Assembly: GCA_965279125.1 (NCBI GenBank)
Contig: CBDIHL010000041.1
Coordinates: forward strand, 124,001-188,000
Direction: 5' to 3'
Length of the DNA: 64,000 bases
From: Dinoroseobacter sp965279125
GTDB taxonomy: Bacteria > Pseudomonadota > Alphaproteobacteria > Rhodobacterales > Rhodobacteraceae
Shown here: positions 44,725-53,013 of the stretch, in pieces
Layout: each line of letters opens with the position of its first letter
How positions within the stretch are numbered: position 1 is the stretch's first letter
The notes under the pieces: generated by a model
Told to the model about the DNA's origin: nothing
The model's input: the letters and a program-made list of their open reading frames with translations, nothing else
The model's database searches: none
Program-made: the position numbers and the translations under genes

Positions 44725-45063
44725 TCAAGCGCGGCGCTCAAAGTTACGTGCTTCGGATGAAATTGAACGCTTACTTCCATCTAAGCAATAGGTTGTTAGT
44801 ATGCGGTCTGATGATGATGAGTCAAACCGCGCCCGCGCGCTGCGTATTCCCTTTTTGGCGCCATCTAAAAGGTGAAGGTTTCTCTTTGCTAATTTAGTTA
44901 ATTCAGAAACCCCCTCACCCACGTGCCCTGGTTTATGCAACAATTTTTCAAGCAAGTTAGATTTTAGGAGTTGGACTCTTTCTAGCCTCTCTAGGTCTCC
45001 GTTTAGTAGAATTGAGCGTTCCTTTCGCAGAAGGTCTATCATTTCATCAACAATTTTACTCAT
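44725..45063 (-). CDS. FlgN-like flagellar chaperone
   Basis: A 112-residue, mostly helical protein with a heptad-rich N-terminal half (EMIDLLRKERSILLNGDLER). The central NLHLLDGAKKGIRSARARF, followed by a Tyr-x2-Asp-Gly near the C-terminus, resembles FlgN-type proteins of Rhodobacterales, which escort the hook-filament junction proteins. The match is by pattern and location. It overlaps the rod-binding protein gene by 8 bp. Confidence 0.7.
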   Translation of the reverse strand: MSKIVDEMIDLLRKERSILLNGDLERLERVQLLKSNLLEKLLHKPGHVGEGVSELTKLAKRNLHLLDGAKKGIRSARARFDSSSSDRILTTYCLDGSKRSISSEARNFERRA

Positions 45064-45337
45064 TTATATCTGCCTCCATTAAAGACTTTGCGATGAGCTC
45101 GGCTAACCCAATACCACCCGCTTTTGAGATCTGGTTGGCTTGCTCTCGCCTTAGAAAACTTGAGAACTGATCTTCTCCGTCGCCGCCCCCGAACTCTGCC
45201 GATGTTGCGTTCAGGCCTGTAAAACTAAGCATTTCTGCAAGGAAGTGAGCCTCCATTTTTTTTCCCGCCTCGATTTGCCTAGCGCTTGGTTGCGGTTGCA
45301 AGGTTGTGGCTAAACTGGGTGAGATTCTGTCAGCCAT
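45056..45337 (-). CDS. Rod-binding protein (FlgJ N-terminal type)
   Basis: The 93-residue protein corresponds to the rod-binding domain of FlgJ without the muramidase domain, as is usual in alphaproteobacteria. The core KKMEAHFLAEMLSFTGLN and GGGDGEDQFSSFLRREQA are typical. The ATG at 45337 has a GGAG site at good spacing and was preferred to one 21 bp upstream. It is divergent from fliK by about 100 bp. It should help assemble the rod through the periplasm. Confidence 0.85.
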   Translation of the reverse strand: MADRISPSLATTLQPQPSARQIEAGKKMEAHFLAEMLSFTGLNATSAEFGGGDGEDQFSSFLRREQANQISKAGGIGLAELIAKSLMEADINE

Positions 45338-45440
45338 AAGGCGCTCCGATCTGAACAATTGTGTTGATTAGCGCAGCATGTCGTAAAGAAGTCGTAACCG
45401 AATCAGGATTATCTGACACTCCAACGCGAGAAAGGCGCTG

Positions 45441-47291
45441 ATGCACATGGATTTTTCATTTATTTCTCCATCTGCGACCCGTGCCGATGGCAGTGGGGAG
45501 TCAAAACGTATGCCGTCGCGAGAAGTGGACAGCGGCGCAGCCGATAAGATCGACGTGCTGCGTACTTTTGGTGAAGAAGTTACGCTGGGAGCTATCGGTT
45601 TCGTCGCGGTTGATTTCGAAAGCCAGCATAATGCGCGCAGATCTAAACTTGGAGTTGACGAACAGAAACCGCCTACAGGTATTGGATCGAAGGAAATGCC
45701 TCAGTCACCTCCCGTCGACATAACTCTGCAACCACCAGACCTACCAGAAGCAAATCTAACGTCTTCGAAGCAGGCGGGAGACGGTACGGAATTTATACAA
45801 TTAGTAGCGAAACATATGTTGTCGAACGGTTCATTAGGGCACGGCACTCTTTTGCATAATGGGGCGGTCAGTCCAGTCCGGCCAAACGTATTTGATCTGT
45901 CGGGCGTAGCGAAACCAAGTCCTGTCATAGATGGTTTCAGCGTTAGAGGCGCAGCTGAGGGGCCGCAAACCTTGGACCTGCCGCTAACTGAGCTCATGCC
46001 CTCGACCCTTCACCGCAACATGAGTGGTGGCGAGACGGCAAAACAGGCTGCCCTGAGCAGTTCGAAGTTATCTACAGCCCTTGATGTGAGTGTAAGGACC
46101 CACGAACCCAGCGCAGAACCTACCTTGCAAAGTTCCGCAGAGGTATTGTTTCCAAAGGGGGCGACGGTTCCAGGGTCTTTGCGCGCGGCACAAAATGAAA
46201 GGATCCCTTCTGTGAGCGCGCTCGGAAGTGAGCTCGGCCCAATCGTCCAAATGCCTTCTGATGCACACGGACCCTCTGTTGCCAAGGTGGCCGAGCAGGC
46301 ACGGGCTCTTATGCAGAAGGATCATGGGGTTCGGTCGCAACCACCGAAGCAGTCGATTGTCGAAGATTTTGTAGGCGTTCCGGTGCCGTTACTGCCAAAC
46401 AAAAAGAGTGTGCCATCGCCGACGACGCTGCCTTTGGATTTGGCTAATGATACTATTCTCGATGCTTCACGACCAGGATTGCAACAAACGAGAGCAACCG
46501 AAGTCGGCCAACATTTGCTGACTGTTACGGACGTGCCTGCGGCTCCGAGCGATCCAGGGCCGACATTGCAGCAGCCACTTAGCGGGCAGCCGATGGTGAC
46601 CGCAGCCGAACCTGCAAAGACTTATAGCAATGCCCCCCCTCCTGAGCGTTTGGTTTTTGATTTTGAAAGGCCAGCGCCTTCGAACGCGTCATGGCAGGTG
46701 GCTTTGGTGCCGGCGGCAATGGCTCAAGTCTCCCTCCAAACGAGTGTTGGGAGGGGCCAGCCGACCTTTGTTGGGGCAGAAGAAGTTAGCCCCCTAGCTA
46801 TTGAAGGTGAACGCCAAACCGACACCATTTTGCAGTCAACTGTGTCCAGCCGCAATGCTGCTCCGCCGAGCACTGCTTCACCGATTTCAACACAAATTCG
46901 CGATGCGATCGGATTGTCTGGAGCGACGTCGCGTTCTGTCGAGATTGCGTTAAAGCCGGAGGAATTGGGCAATTTGCGAATGACCCTGACCCCGTCCGAG
47001 AGTGGAGGAATCATATCGATACTTGTGGAACGGCCAGAAACCCTGGAGCTTGTCCAAAGACATCTTGAGGCGTTGCGCCGTGAGTTACGCGATGCCGGAT
47101 GGGCGCATTCAGAGGTGTCGGTCAGCCAAGAAAATGACGCGCAGACAGACCCGGACACCGATGAGGGGTCTTCCTTTGAAGGTCAAGACGGACAGCGAAT
47201 AGTCTCGCAAACCGTGCAGGATACACGGTCTGATCCCACAGTCCCTCATCTGCAATTACGCGTAATTTCTGGCCTCGATTTAAGGATCTAG
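45441..47291 (+). CDS. fliK: Flagellar hook-length control protein FliK
   Basis: A 616-residue protein with a long, low-complexity, proline- and serine-rich N-terminal part that serves as the molecular ruler. The C-terminal Flg_hook domain (about residues 490-580) shows RSVEIALKPEELGNLRMTL and ETLELVQRHLEALRRELRDAG. It switches export from hook to filament subunits. The ATG at 45441 follows a GAGAAAGG site. It lies 3 bp before flgD. Confidence 0.88.
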   Translation: MHMDFSFISPSATRADGSGESKRMPSREVDSGAADKIDVLRTFGEEVTLGAIGFVAVDFESQHNARRSKLGVDEQKPPTGIGSKEMPQSPPVDITLQPPDLPEANLTSSKQAGDGTEFIQLVAKHMLSNGSLGHGTLLHNGAVSPVRPNVFDLSGVAKPSPVIDGFSVRGAAEGPQTLDLPLTELMPSTLHRNMSGGETAKQAALSSSKLSTALDVSVRTHEPSAEPTLQSSAEVLFPKGATVPGSLRAAQNERIPSVSALGSELGPIVQMPSDAHGPSVAKVAEQARALMQKDHGVRSQPPKQSIVEDFVGVPVPLLPNKKSVPSPTTLPLDLANDTILDASRPGLQQTRATEVGQHLLTVTDVPAAPSDPGPTLQQPLSGQPMVTAAEPAKTYSNAPPPERLVFDFERPAPSNASWQVALVPAAMAQVSLQTSVGRGQPTFVGAEEVSPLAIEGERQTDTILQSTVSSRNAAPPSTASPISTQIRDAIGLSGATSRSVEIALKPEELGNLRMTLTPSESGGIISILVERPETLELVQRHLEALRRELRDAGWAHSEVSVSQENDAQTDPDTDEGSSFEGQDGQRIVSQTVQDTRSDPTVPHLQLRVISGLDLRI

Positions 47292-47294
47292 ACG

Positions 47295-47996
47295 ATGGAT
47301 GCACTTACCGCGCCGTTTGCAGCGGCCACTTCAGCGCAACCGGGCGGCGGCACGCAGTCCGCAGAAAGCCCCCTCTCCGGTGATTTTGAAACATTTTTGG
47401 TCATGTTAACCACTCAGATGAAGAATCAAGATCCGCTTAACCCGATGGAATCGTCTGACTTTGCGGTCCAACTTGCGACGTTCTCAGGCGTAGAACAGCA
47501 GGTGCGCAGTAATGACTTACTCGCCGATCTTGGTCAGCAGTTTGGCGTCATGAACCTTGGGCAACTTGCAGGGTGGGTTGGGATGGAGGTGCGCAGTTCA
47601 GCCCCGGTATCGTTTGAGGGTGATCCGGTCGATCTGTTTCCATCGGTTCCGGCAACGGCAGATCGCGCCGAACTGCTTGTGAGTGATGCTTACGGGCGCA
47701 TCGTGCAACGCCACCAGTTCGACCCAGCGGCGGATGTTGTCAGCTGGACTGGCATCGGAAGTGACGGGTCCACCTTGCCAGAGGGCCTCTATAGCTTTGC
47801 TGTTCAACCCTACGTGTCCGATGCGCCGCTTGGATTGCAGTCGGTCGAAGCATATTCCCGCGTATCCGAAGTCCAAACCGTGCGTGGGAAGGCTGTCTTG
47901 ATCCTGGAGGGTGGTGTCATTCAGCCCGCAGATGCCGTGAGTGCTTTGCGAGAAGGGCGTAGCGATGCGTCAGATACTCATGACGAGAGCGGTTAA
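47295..47996 (+). CDS. flgD: Flagellar hook assembly protein FlgD
   Basis: The 233-residue hook-capping scaffold shows the FlgD N-terminal motif FLVMLTTQMKNQDPLNPMES and the conserved FSGVEQQV. The central FlgD Ig/tudor-like region follows (VSDAYGRIVQRHQ). It caps the growing hook until removed. The gene is coupled to fliK, and its 3' end overlaps the convergent ubiB gene by 27 bp. Confidence 0.93.
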   Translation: MDALTAPFAAATSAQPGGGTQSAESPLSGDFETFLVMLTTQMKNQDPLNPMESSDFAVQLATFSGVEQQVRSNDLLADLGQQFGVMNLGQLAGWVGMEVRSSAPVSFEGDPVDLFPSVPATADRAELLVSDAYGRIVQRHQFDPAADVVSWTGIGSDGSTLPEGLYSFAVQPYVSDAPLGLQSVEAYSRVSEVQTVRGKAVLILEGGVIQPADAVSALREGRSDASDTHDESG

Positions 47997-49493
47997 AGCT
48001 GCGCCGACGAGAACGCCCAACGCGGCCCAAAGGGCAGTATTCTTTGGTTCCGGCGCGGGTGACGGGGGCTGCATTTGACGGATCAATGCGGCTTCCGCCA
48101 GATGCGGTAGTTTGGGCCCAAACTTTGTCAGAACCCGCGCCGTGGCCAGCAAGTCGCGGGCCAAGGCCGCGGGCCCCACGTTTTCGCGGATGTAGCGTTC
48201 AACAACAGGTCCCGCGACGTCCCAAATGTTGATCCGAGGGTTCAAGGAACGCGCAACCCCCTCCACGACGACCATGGTGCGTTGCAGCAAGATCAGCTCG
48301 GTCCGCGTTTCCATGCCGAACCGCTCGGTCACTTCAAACAGATACGCCAAGAGACGCGCCATCGAAATGTGCGAGGCATCCATGCCAAAAATCGGCTCCC
48401 CGACCGACCGCAGGGCCTGTGCAAATTCATCGATGTCGCGATCAGCGGGCACATATCCAGCCTCGAAATGCACTTCAGCAACGCGGCGATAATCCTTGCG
48501 GATAAAGCCCATCAGGATCTCGGCATAGACCCGGCGCGTATATTCGTCGATCCGGCCCATGATGCCGAAATCCAGCGCGATGATTTCACCACTTGGACCG
48601 ACGCGCAGATTGCCTTGATGCATATCTGCATGAAAAAACCCGTCCCGCAGTGCGTGGTTCAGGAACATCTTCAGGACGCGTTTGCCAAGGTCTTCCGTGT
48701 CGATCCCCGCGGCTTCGATCGCTGCCGTATCGCCCATCGGAATGCCGTCGACCCAAGCCAGCGTCATAACGCGGCGGCTCGACATCATCCACTTGACCGC
48801 AGGCAGCTCGAACCCATCGTCTTTGGCGGTGTTGGCGGCAAATTCGCCAGCGGCCGAGGCCTCCAACCGCAAGTCCAGCTCGCCCAGAACGACCCCTTCG
48901 AAATGGGTGATCACATCCATCGGGCGCAATCGGCGCGATCCCGGAGACAGCAATTCCACCAATCGCGCGATCAAGTAGAAGGCATCGATATCCTTCTGGA
49001 ACGCGCGCTCGACCCCGGGGCGCAGCACTTTGACGGCGACCACCTCGCCGCTGCTGGCAATCCGCGCGCGGTGAACTTGCGCGATGGAAGCCGCTGCGAC
49101 GGCATCGGAAAACTCGGAAAAGATCGTATCGGCGGGCGAGCCCAACTCCACTTCGACCGCGCGCTTGGCCTCGGCGGTCGAAAACGGGGGGAGTTTGTCC
49201 TGCAACACACGCAACTGCATCGCCAGATCGTCTCCGACGACATCCGGGCGGGTGGACATGATCTGTCCGAACTTGATGTAGGCAGGTCCAAGCGCGTTCA
49301 GCGCGCGCGTCACCGGCGGCATCGACGGGTCGCCTTTCAGTCCCAACCATTGAAACGGCCAGCCCAAAATGCGCGCTGCAATCCGTAAACTTGGCGGCGC
49401 ATCGAAAGCTTCGAGGGCGACGCGCATGGCACCTGCGCGCTCGAACGTGGCACCCGTTCGGATCAATCGCCAGATATTGTGAGGGCCGCGCAT
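47970..49493 (-). CDS. ubiB: Ubiquinone biosynthesis accessory kinase-like protein UbiB
   Basis: The 507-residue ABC1/ADCK-family protein has the KxGQ motif (YIKFGQIMSTRPD) near residue 90, an ATP-binding VAVKVLRPG strand and the HADMHQGNLRV and ALDFGIMGR catalytic motifs. Two C-terminal hydrophobic stretches end in WAALGVLVGAALTALVMSI, a membrane anchor. It supports ubiquinone synthesis by an ATPase activity. The start at 49493 lies 1 bp after ubiE, so they are co-transcribed. Confidence 0.93.
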   Translation of the reverse strand: MRGPHNIWRLIRTGATFERAGAMRVALEAFDAPPSLRIAARILGWPFQWLGLKGDPSMPPVTRALNALGPAYIKFGQIMSTRPDVVGDDLAMQLRVLQDKLPPFSTAEAKRAVEVELGSPADTIFSEFSDAVAAASIAQVHRARIASSGEVVAVKVLRPGVERAFQKDIDAFYLIARLVELLSPGSRRLRPMDVITHFEGVVLGELDLRLEASAAGEFAANTAKDDGFELPAVKWMMSSRRVMTLAWVDGIPMGDTAAIEAAGIDTEDLGKRVLKMFLNHALRDGFFHADMHQGNLRVGPSGEIIALDFGIMGRIDEYTRRVYAEILMGFIRKDYRRVAEVHFEAGYVPADRDIDEFAQALRSVGEPIFGMDASHISMARLLAYLFEVTERFGMETRTELILLQRTMVVVEGVARSLNPRINIWDVAGPVVERYIRENVGPAALARDLLATARVLTKFGPKLPHLAEAALIRQMQPPSPAPEPKNTALWAALGVLVGAALTALVMSI

Positions 49494-49494
49494 G

Positions 49495-50247
49495 CTAGAG
49501 TTTCCAGCCCGAATGCAACGCTGCAACACCAAACGTCATGTTGCGATATTTGACCTGCGAGAAGCCCGCTTGCCGGATCATCGTCGCAAACTTTTCCTGA
49601 TCGGGAAACTTGCGGATCGATTCGACCAAATACTGATAACTGTCACTATCCCCCGCAATCACCTGACCCATCTTCGGGATGACGTTGAACGAGTAGCGGT
49701 CATACGCCCATTGCATCGCCGGGTTTGGCAATTGGCTGAACTCCAGCACCATCAGGCGCCCCCCGGGTCGCAGCACACGGTAGGCTTCATTCAGGGCATC
49801 CTGGACGCGCGTTACGTTCCGTATTCCGAAGCTGATGGTGTAGACGTCGAAGCTGTTGTCCTCGAACGGCAACGCCATTGCGTCGCCGACCATCCAATCC
49901 AACTGGTCGGCACGATCTTCGGCCTCGGCGCGTTTGCGGCCCTCGATCAGCATATCCTCGGTCAGGTCCAGCACCACGGCATTTGCCACACCGGCACGCT
50001 TGAGGAACCGAAACGCGATGTCCCCGGTACCACCTGCAACATCCAGCAAGCGCTGACCTTCTCGTGGGTTCAGCCAATCCATCATCGCATCTTTCCAGAC
50101 GCGATGAACGCCGCCAGACATCACATCGTTCATAATGTCATATTTGGAGGCCACGGACGAAAACACGCCCTGCACCCGCTCGGCCTTTTGACCTTCGGGG
50201 ATGGTTTCAAATCCAAAATGCGTGGTGCGATCTGATGTATTGGTCAT
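49495..50247 (-). CDS. ubiE: Ubiquinone/menaquinone C-methyltransferase UbiE
   Basis: The 250-residue SAM-dependent enzyme methylates the demethylated quinone ring. The FSSVASKYDIMNDVMSGGVH start, SAM motif LLDVAGGTGDIAF and FGIRNVTRVQDALNEAYRVL are UbiE/COQ5 signatures. It is the first gene of ubiE-ubiB and is divergent from mutM with an 87-bp gap. The gene order mutM/ubiE/ubiB near dnaA is common in alphaproteobacteria. Confidence 0.95.
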   Translation of the reverse strand: MTNTSDRTTHFGFETIPEGQKAERVQGVFSSVASKYDIMNDVMSGGVHRVWKDAMMDWLNPREGQRLLDVAGGTGDIAFRFLKRAGVANAVVLDLTEDMLIEGRKRAEAEDRADQLDWMVGDAMALPFEDNSFDVYTISFGIRNVTRVQDALNEAYRVLRPGGRLMVLEFSQLPNPAMQWAYDRYSFNVIPKMGQVIAGDSDSYQYLVESIRKFPDQEKFATMIRQAGFSQVKYRNMTFGVAALHSGWKL

Positions 50248-50334
50248 TGGGCCCTTGCCGTTCTTACGCGCTCCCCTTCCTTATAGGTCTCGCCGGGGGC
50301 GATACAACGCACCGCGACATCATGGAGAGCTGCC

Positions 50335-51201
50335 TTGCCCGAACTTCCCGAAGTCGAAACCGTTCGTCGTGGTCTTGCGCCTGTTCTGGTGGGGGCGACG
50401 ATTCTTTCGGCTGATATTCGGCGGCCTGACCTGCGCTGGCCATTTCCACCGCAGATGAAAACCCGCCTTGAGGGGCAGAGTGTGACAGGGTTGCGGCGTC
50501 GCTCGAAATATCTGCTGGCGGATTTATCCGGGGGCGAGACGCTCTTGATCCATTTGGGGATGTCCGGGCGCATTTTGATCCACGCGCCGGGCGGGGGGCG
50601 CGATGACACGGCCTCTTATGTTCACGCGCACCCCGCGCTGGAAAAGCATGACCATGTGGTGCTGGATCTGACCTCTGGCGCGCGCATTGTGTTCAATGAT
50701 CCGCGCCGCTTCGGGGCGATGGATTTGATGGCGACCGCGACCCAGGATGACCACAAGCTTCTGAAGGTGCTCGGGCCCGAGCCGCTGGGCAATGCGTTTC
50801 ACGCAGCGCATCTGAAGGCCGTGTTTGAGGGCAAGCGCAGCCCCGTCAAAACCGCGCTGCTTGATCAGAGAATCGTCTCCGGCCTAGGTAACATTTACGT
50901 TTGCGAGGCGCTGCACCGGGCCGGGATATCCCCGAAACGGCTTGCGGGACGCATTTCCGCAACACGTCTGGAGGCGCTTGTGCCCATCATTCGGCAGGTG
51001 CTCGACGAGGCGATTGCGGCAGGCGGATCATCCTTGCGTGACTACCGTCAAGCCGATGGAGATCTTGGATATTTCCAACATACCTTCCGCGTATACGGGC
51101 GCGAAGGAGAGGCCTGTATGACCCCAGGTTGCCCGGGCGTAATCGACCGAGTCGTGCAATCGGGCCGATCCTCGTTCTTCTGTGCGTCGTGTCAAAGATA
51201 G
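50335..51201 (+). CDS. mutM: Formamidopyrimidine-DNA glycosylase
   Basis: The 288-residue repair enzyme excises 8-oxoguanine. Translation must begin at the TTG at 50335, because the mature catalytic N-terminus PELPEVETVRRGL starts at the next codon and a GGAGAG site precedes it. The C-terminal zinc finger is C-x4-C-x16-C-x2-C (CMTPGC to FFCASCQ). The helix-two-turn-helix region includes LLDQRIVSGLGNIYVCEAL. Expression may be modest because of the TTG start. Confidence 0.95.
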   Translation: MPELPEVETVRRGLAPVLVGATILSADIRRPDLRWPFPPQMKTRLEGQSVTGLRRRSKYLLADLSGGETLLIHLGMSGRILIHAPGGGRDDTASYVHAHPALEKHDHVVLDLTSGARIVFNDPRRFGAMDLMATATQDDHKLLKVLGPEPLGNAFHAAHLKAVFEGKRSPVKTALLDQRIVSGLGNIYVCEALHRAGISPKRLAGRISATRLEALVPIIRQVLDEAIAAGGSSLRDYRQADGDLGYFQHTFRVYGREGEACMTPGCPGVIDRVVQSGRSSFFCASCQR

Positions 51202-51266
51202 CTTGAACCTGCCCATGCAGTTGGTAACCCTGCCGAAGTTGAATGGGGAAAAGGGATAGCCCACGC

Positions 51267-52043
51267 ATGGCCTACAACACGATCACCGTCGAGATCGAAG
51301 AGCATATCGCCCTGATCAAGCTGAACCGGCCCGATGCGCTGAACGCCATCAATGCCGAGCTGTTGTCCGAGCTGACGGAAGCGGTCACCAAGGCCGACGC
51401 CAATGAAAAGGTGCGGGTCTTGGTTCTGACCGGGTCCGAAAAGGCCTTCGCGGCGGGGGCCGATATCAAGGAAATGGCCGACAAAAGCTTCGTCGATGTG
51501 TTCGGCGGCGACCTGTTTGGGCGTGAGCCTGAGCGGATCATGGCGTGCCGCAAGCCAATCATTGCTGCGGTTTCGGGCTATGCGCTGGGCGGTGGATGCG
51601 AATTGGCGATGATGTGCGATTTCATCATTGCGTCGGATACCGCGAAGTTTGGACAGCCGGAAATCAATCTTGGTGTCGTCGCCGGTATGGGCGGGACGCA
51701 ACGTCTGACGCGCCTCGTGGGCAAGTCGAAATCCATGGATATGCATCTGACGGGCCGTTTCATGACCGCCGAGGAAGCCGAGCGCGCTGGGCTTGTCAGT
51801 CGAATCGTACCGGCCAAGAAGCTGATGGAAGAGGCGATGAATGCTGCGGCCAAGATTGCCGAGAAGTCTGCTCTGACCGCGATGGCCGTCAAAGAGGCGG
51901 TCAACCGTGCCGAAGAAACCAGCCTGAGCGAGGGCCTCCTGTTTGAGCGGCGCTTGTTTCACGCGCTGTTCGCGACTGAGGACCAAACCGAAGGCATGGC
52001 GGCATTTCAGGAAAAGCGCGAAGCGCAGTTCCGCGACCGCTAG
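51267..52043 (+). CDS. Enoyl-CoA hydratase/isomerase family protein
   Basis: The 258-residue crotonase-fold protein has the oxyanion-hole segments AFAAGADIKEM and ALGGGCELAMMCD. The two catalytic Glu positions are present in GGCELA and QPEINLGVV. It probably hydrates short-chain enoyl-CoA in beta-oxidation. The ATG at 51267 was preferred over an earlier in-frame codon that lacks conserved sequence. It lies between mutM and rpsT, a conserved alphaproteobacterial order. Confidence 0.92.
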   Translation: MAYNTITVEIEEHIALIKLNRPDALNAINAELLSELTEAVTKADANEKVRVLVLTGSEKAFAAGADIKEMADKSFVDVFGGDLFGREPERIMACRKPIIAAVSGYALGGGCELAMMCDFIIASDTAKFGQPEINLGVVAGMGGTQRLTRLVGKSKSMDMHLTGRFMTAEEAERAGLVSRIVPAKKLMEEAMNAAAKIAEKSALTAMAVKEAVNRAEETSLSEGLLFERRLFHALFATEDQTEGMAAFQEKREAQFRDR

Positions 52044-52075
52044 ACAGCACCGCTACAATTCCATCCACACGGCCA

Positions 52076-52104
52076 TTGACTCGGGCCGAAGACGCGCCTA
52101 TTTG
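52076..52104 (+). promoter_or_regulatory. Candidate sigma-70 promoter of rpsT
   Basis: TTGACT and TATTTG are separated by 17 bp in the gap between the enoyl-CoA hydratase gene and rpsT. The spacing is ideal and the -35 box is strong. The predicted start would leave a leader of about 40 nt before the rpsT TTG codon. Confidence 0.5.
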
Positions 52105-52148
52105 CACGATCTCAGAATTAACTCATCCAAATCCGTTGGAGACGCCCG

Positions 52149-52415
52149 TTGGCCAATTCGCCTCAAGCTAAGAAACGCGCGCGCCAGACCGAGCGCCGCA
52201 CCGAAGTAAACAAAGCCCGTCGTTCGCGCATCCGCACGTTCCTCCGCAAGGTCGAAGAAGCGATTGCCGGTGGCAACGCGGATGACGCTGCTGCTGCGCT
52301 GAAATCGGCACAGCCCGAGCTGATGCGCGGTGTGACCAAAGGCGTTCTGCACAAGAATACAGCATCGCGGAAAATGTCGCGTCTCGCGTCCCGTGTGAAA
52401 GCGCTGTCAGCGTAA
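52149..52415 (+). CDS. rpsT: 30S ribosomal protein S20
   Basis: The 88-residue basic protein begins MANSPQAKKRARQTERRTEV and ends SRLASRVKALSA, as S20 does. It binds 16S rRNA in the small subunit. The start codon is TTG at 52149, supported by a GGAGA site 7 bp upstream and by the conserved ANSPQAKKR. A UUG start is also found in E. coli rpsT, where it matters for autoregulation. A hairpin terminator follows. Confidence 0.96.
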   Translation: MANSPQAKKRARQTERRTEVNKARRSRIRTFLRKVEEAIAGGNADDAAAALKSAQPELMRGVTKGVLHKNTASRKMSRLASRVKALSA

Positions 52416-52441
52416 GACTTGCATTTTTGCAACATTCAAAG

Positions 52442-52463
52442 CGCCCCCTCGTGGGGCGTTTTT
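52442..52463 (+). terminator. Rho-independent terminator of rpsT
   Basis: Arms CGCCCC and GGGGCG pair around the loop CTCGT, followed by five T. It lies 26 bp after the rpsT stop codon and has the standard intrinsic terminator form. Confidence 0.9.
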
Positions 52464-53013
52464 GCGTTTCCGTACAGATTTCAGAGCGCTACGAAACCCC
52501 GTGCATGTGGGTCGATTTTACGCTCGGAGATTCGTTTGCATTAACTCTTTGTCAATCTCCTTGTTTGGGGTGACGCACCCGTCGCTGCTTGCTACCCAAT
52601 ACCCCTGCGAGTCATTCGTCAGCGATGGGATAAGATAGAGCGCAGATCGTTAAGGTCTGTGAACGAGAGAATTTTGTTGTGCCGACTGCTCGGCCCAACG
52701 AGAGGGGCTTTCGTTGTTGCTCTTGATGGGGTGTCGACCGGATTGGGATCTGGTCCATGCATCACGTTTACAGGTCGATGTAGCCGGTCCGGCTGCGGCA
52801 CGGCCATCTTGTCTTATTGCGCGCCCGGCAAAGGCGTAGGCATCCAAGCGTTCCTTCTGCGGGGGGCATGGGGTCTACACTCGGGGCATATGTGCAGCCT
52901 TTTGTGGTGGCGTTGCGACATGACTGACATGCGGGGCAAAGGGGACGCCTCCCAAAATGGGGGCATATGGGTTCGATTTTTTATCGGGCTCCAAAAAGAC
53001 AAAAGGGCTAGGA
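52464..53013. other. Long dnaA upstream region without a convincing gene
   Basis: This 550-bp stretch lies between the rpsT terminator and the dnaA start. Short open frames are present, but none has a ribosome site or family resemblance. Two direct copies of GGGGCATATG occur at 52883 and 52960 (77 bp apart), with a related GGGGCATGGGG at 52863. No consensus DnaA box (TTATCCACA) is seen, so it is not obviously oriC. It most likely holds the dnaA promoter and regulatory sites. Confidence 0.5.

Noticed and set aside
52464..53013. Possible oriC upstream of dnaA
   Set aside because: No consensus DnaA boxes or AT-rich repeats were found; in many alphaproteobacteria the origin is not next to dnaA.
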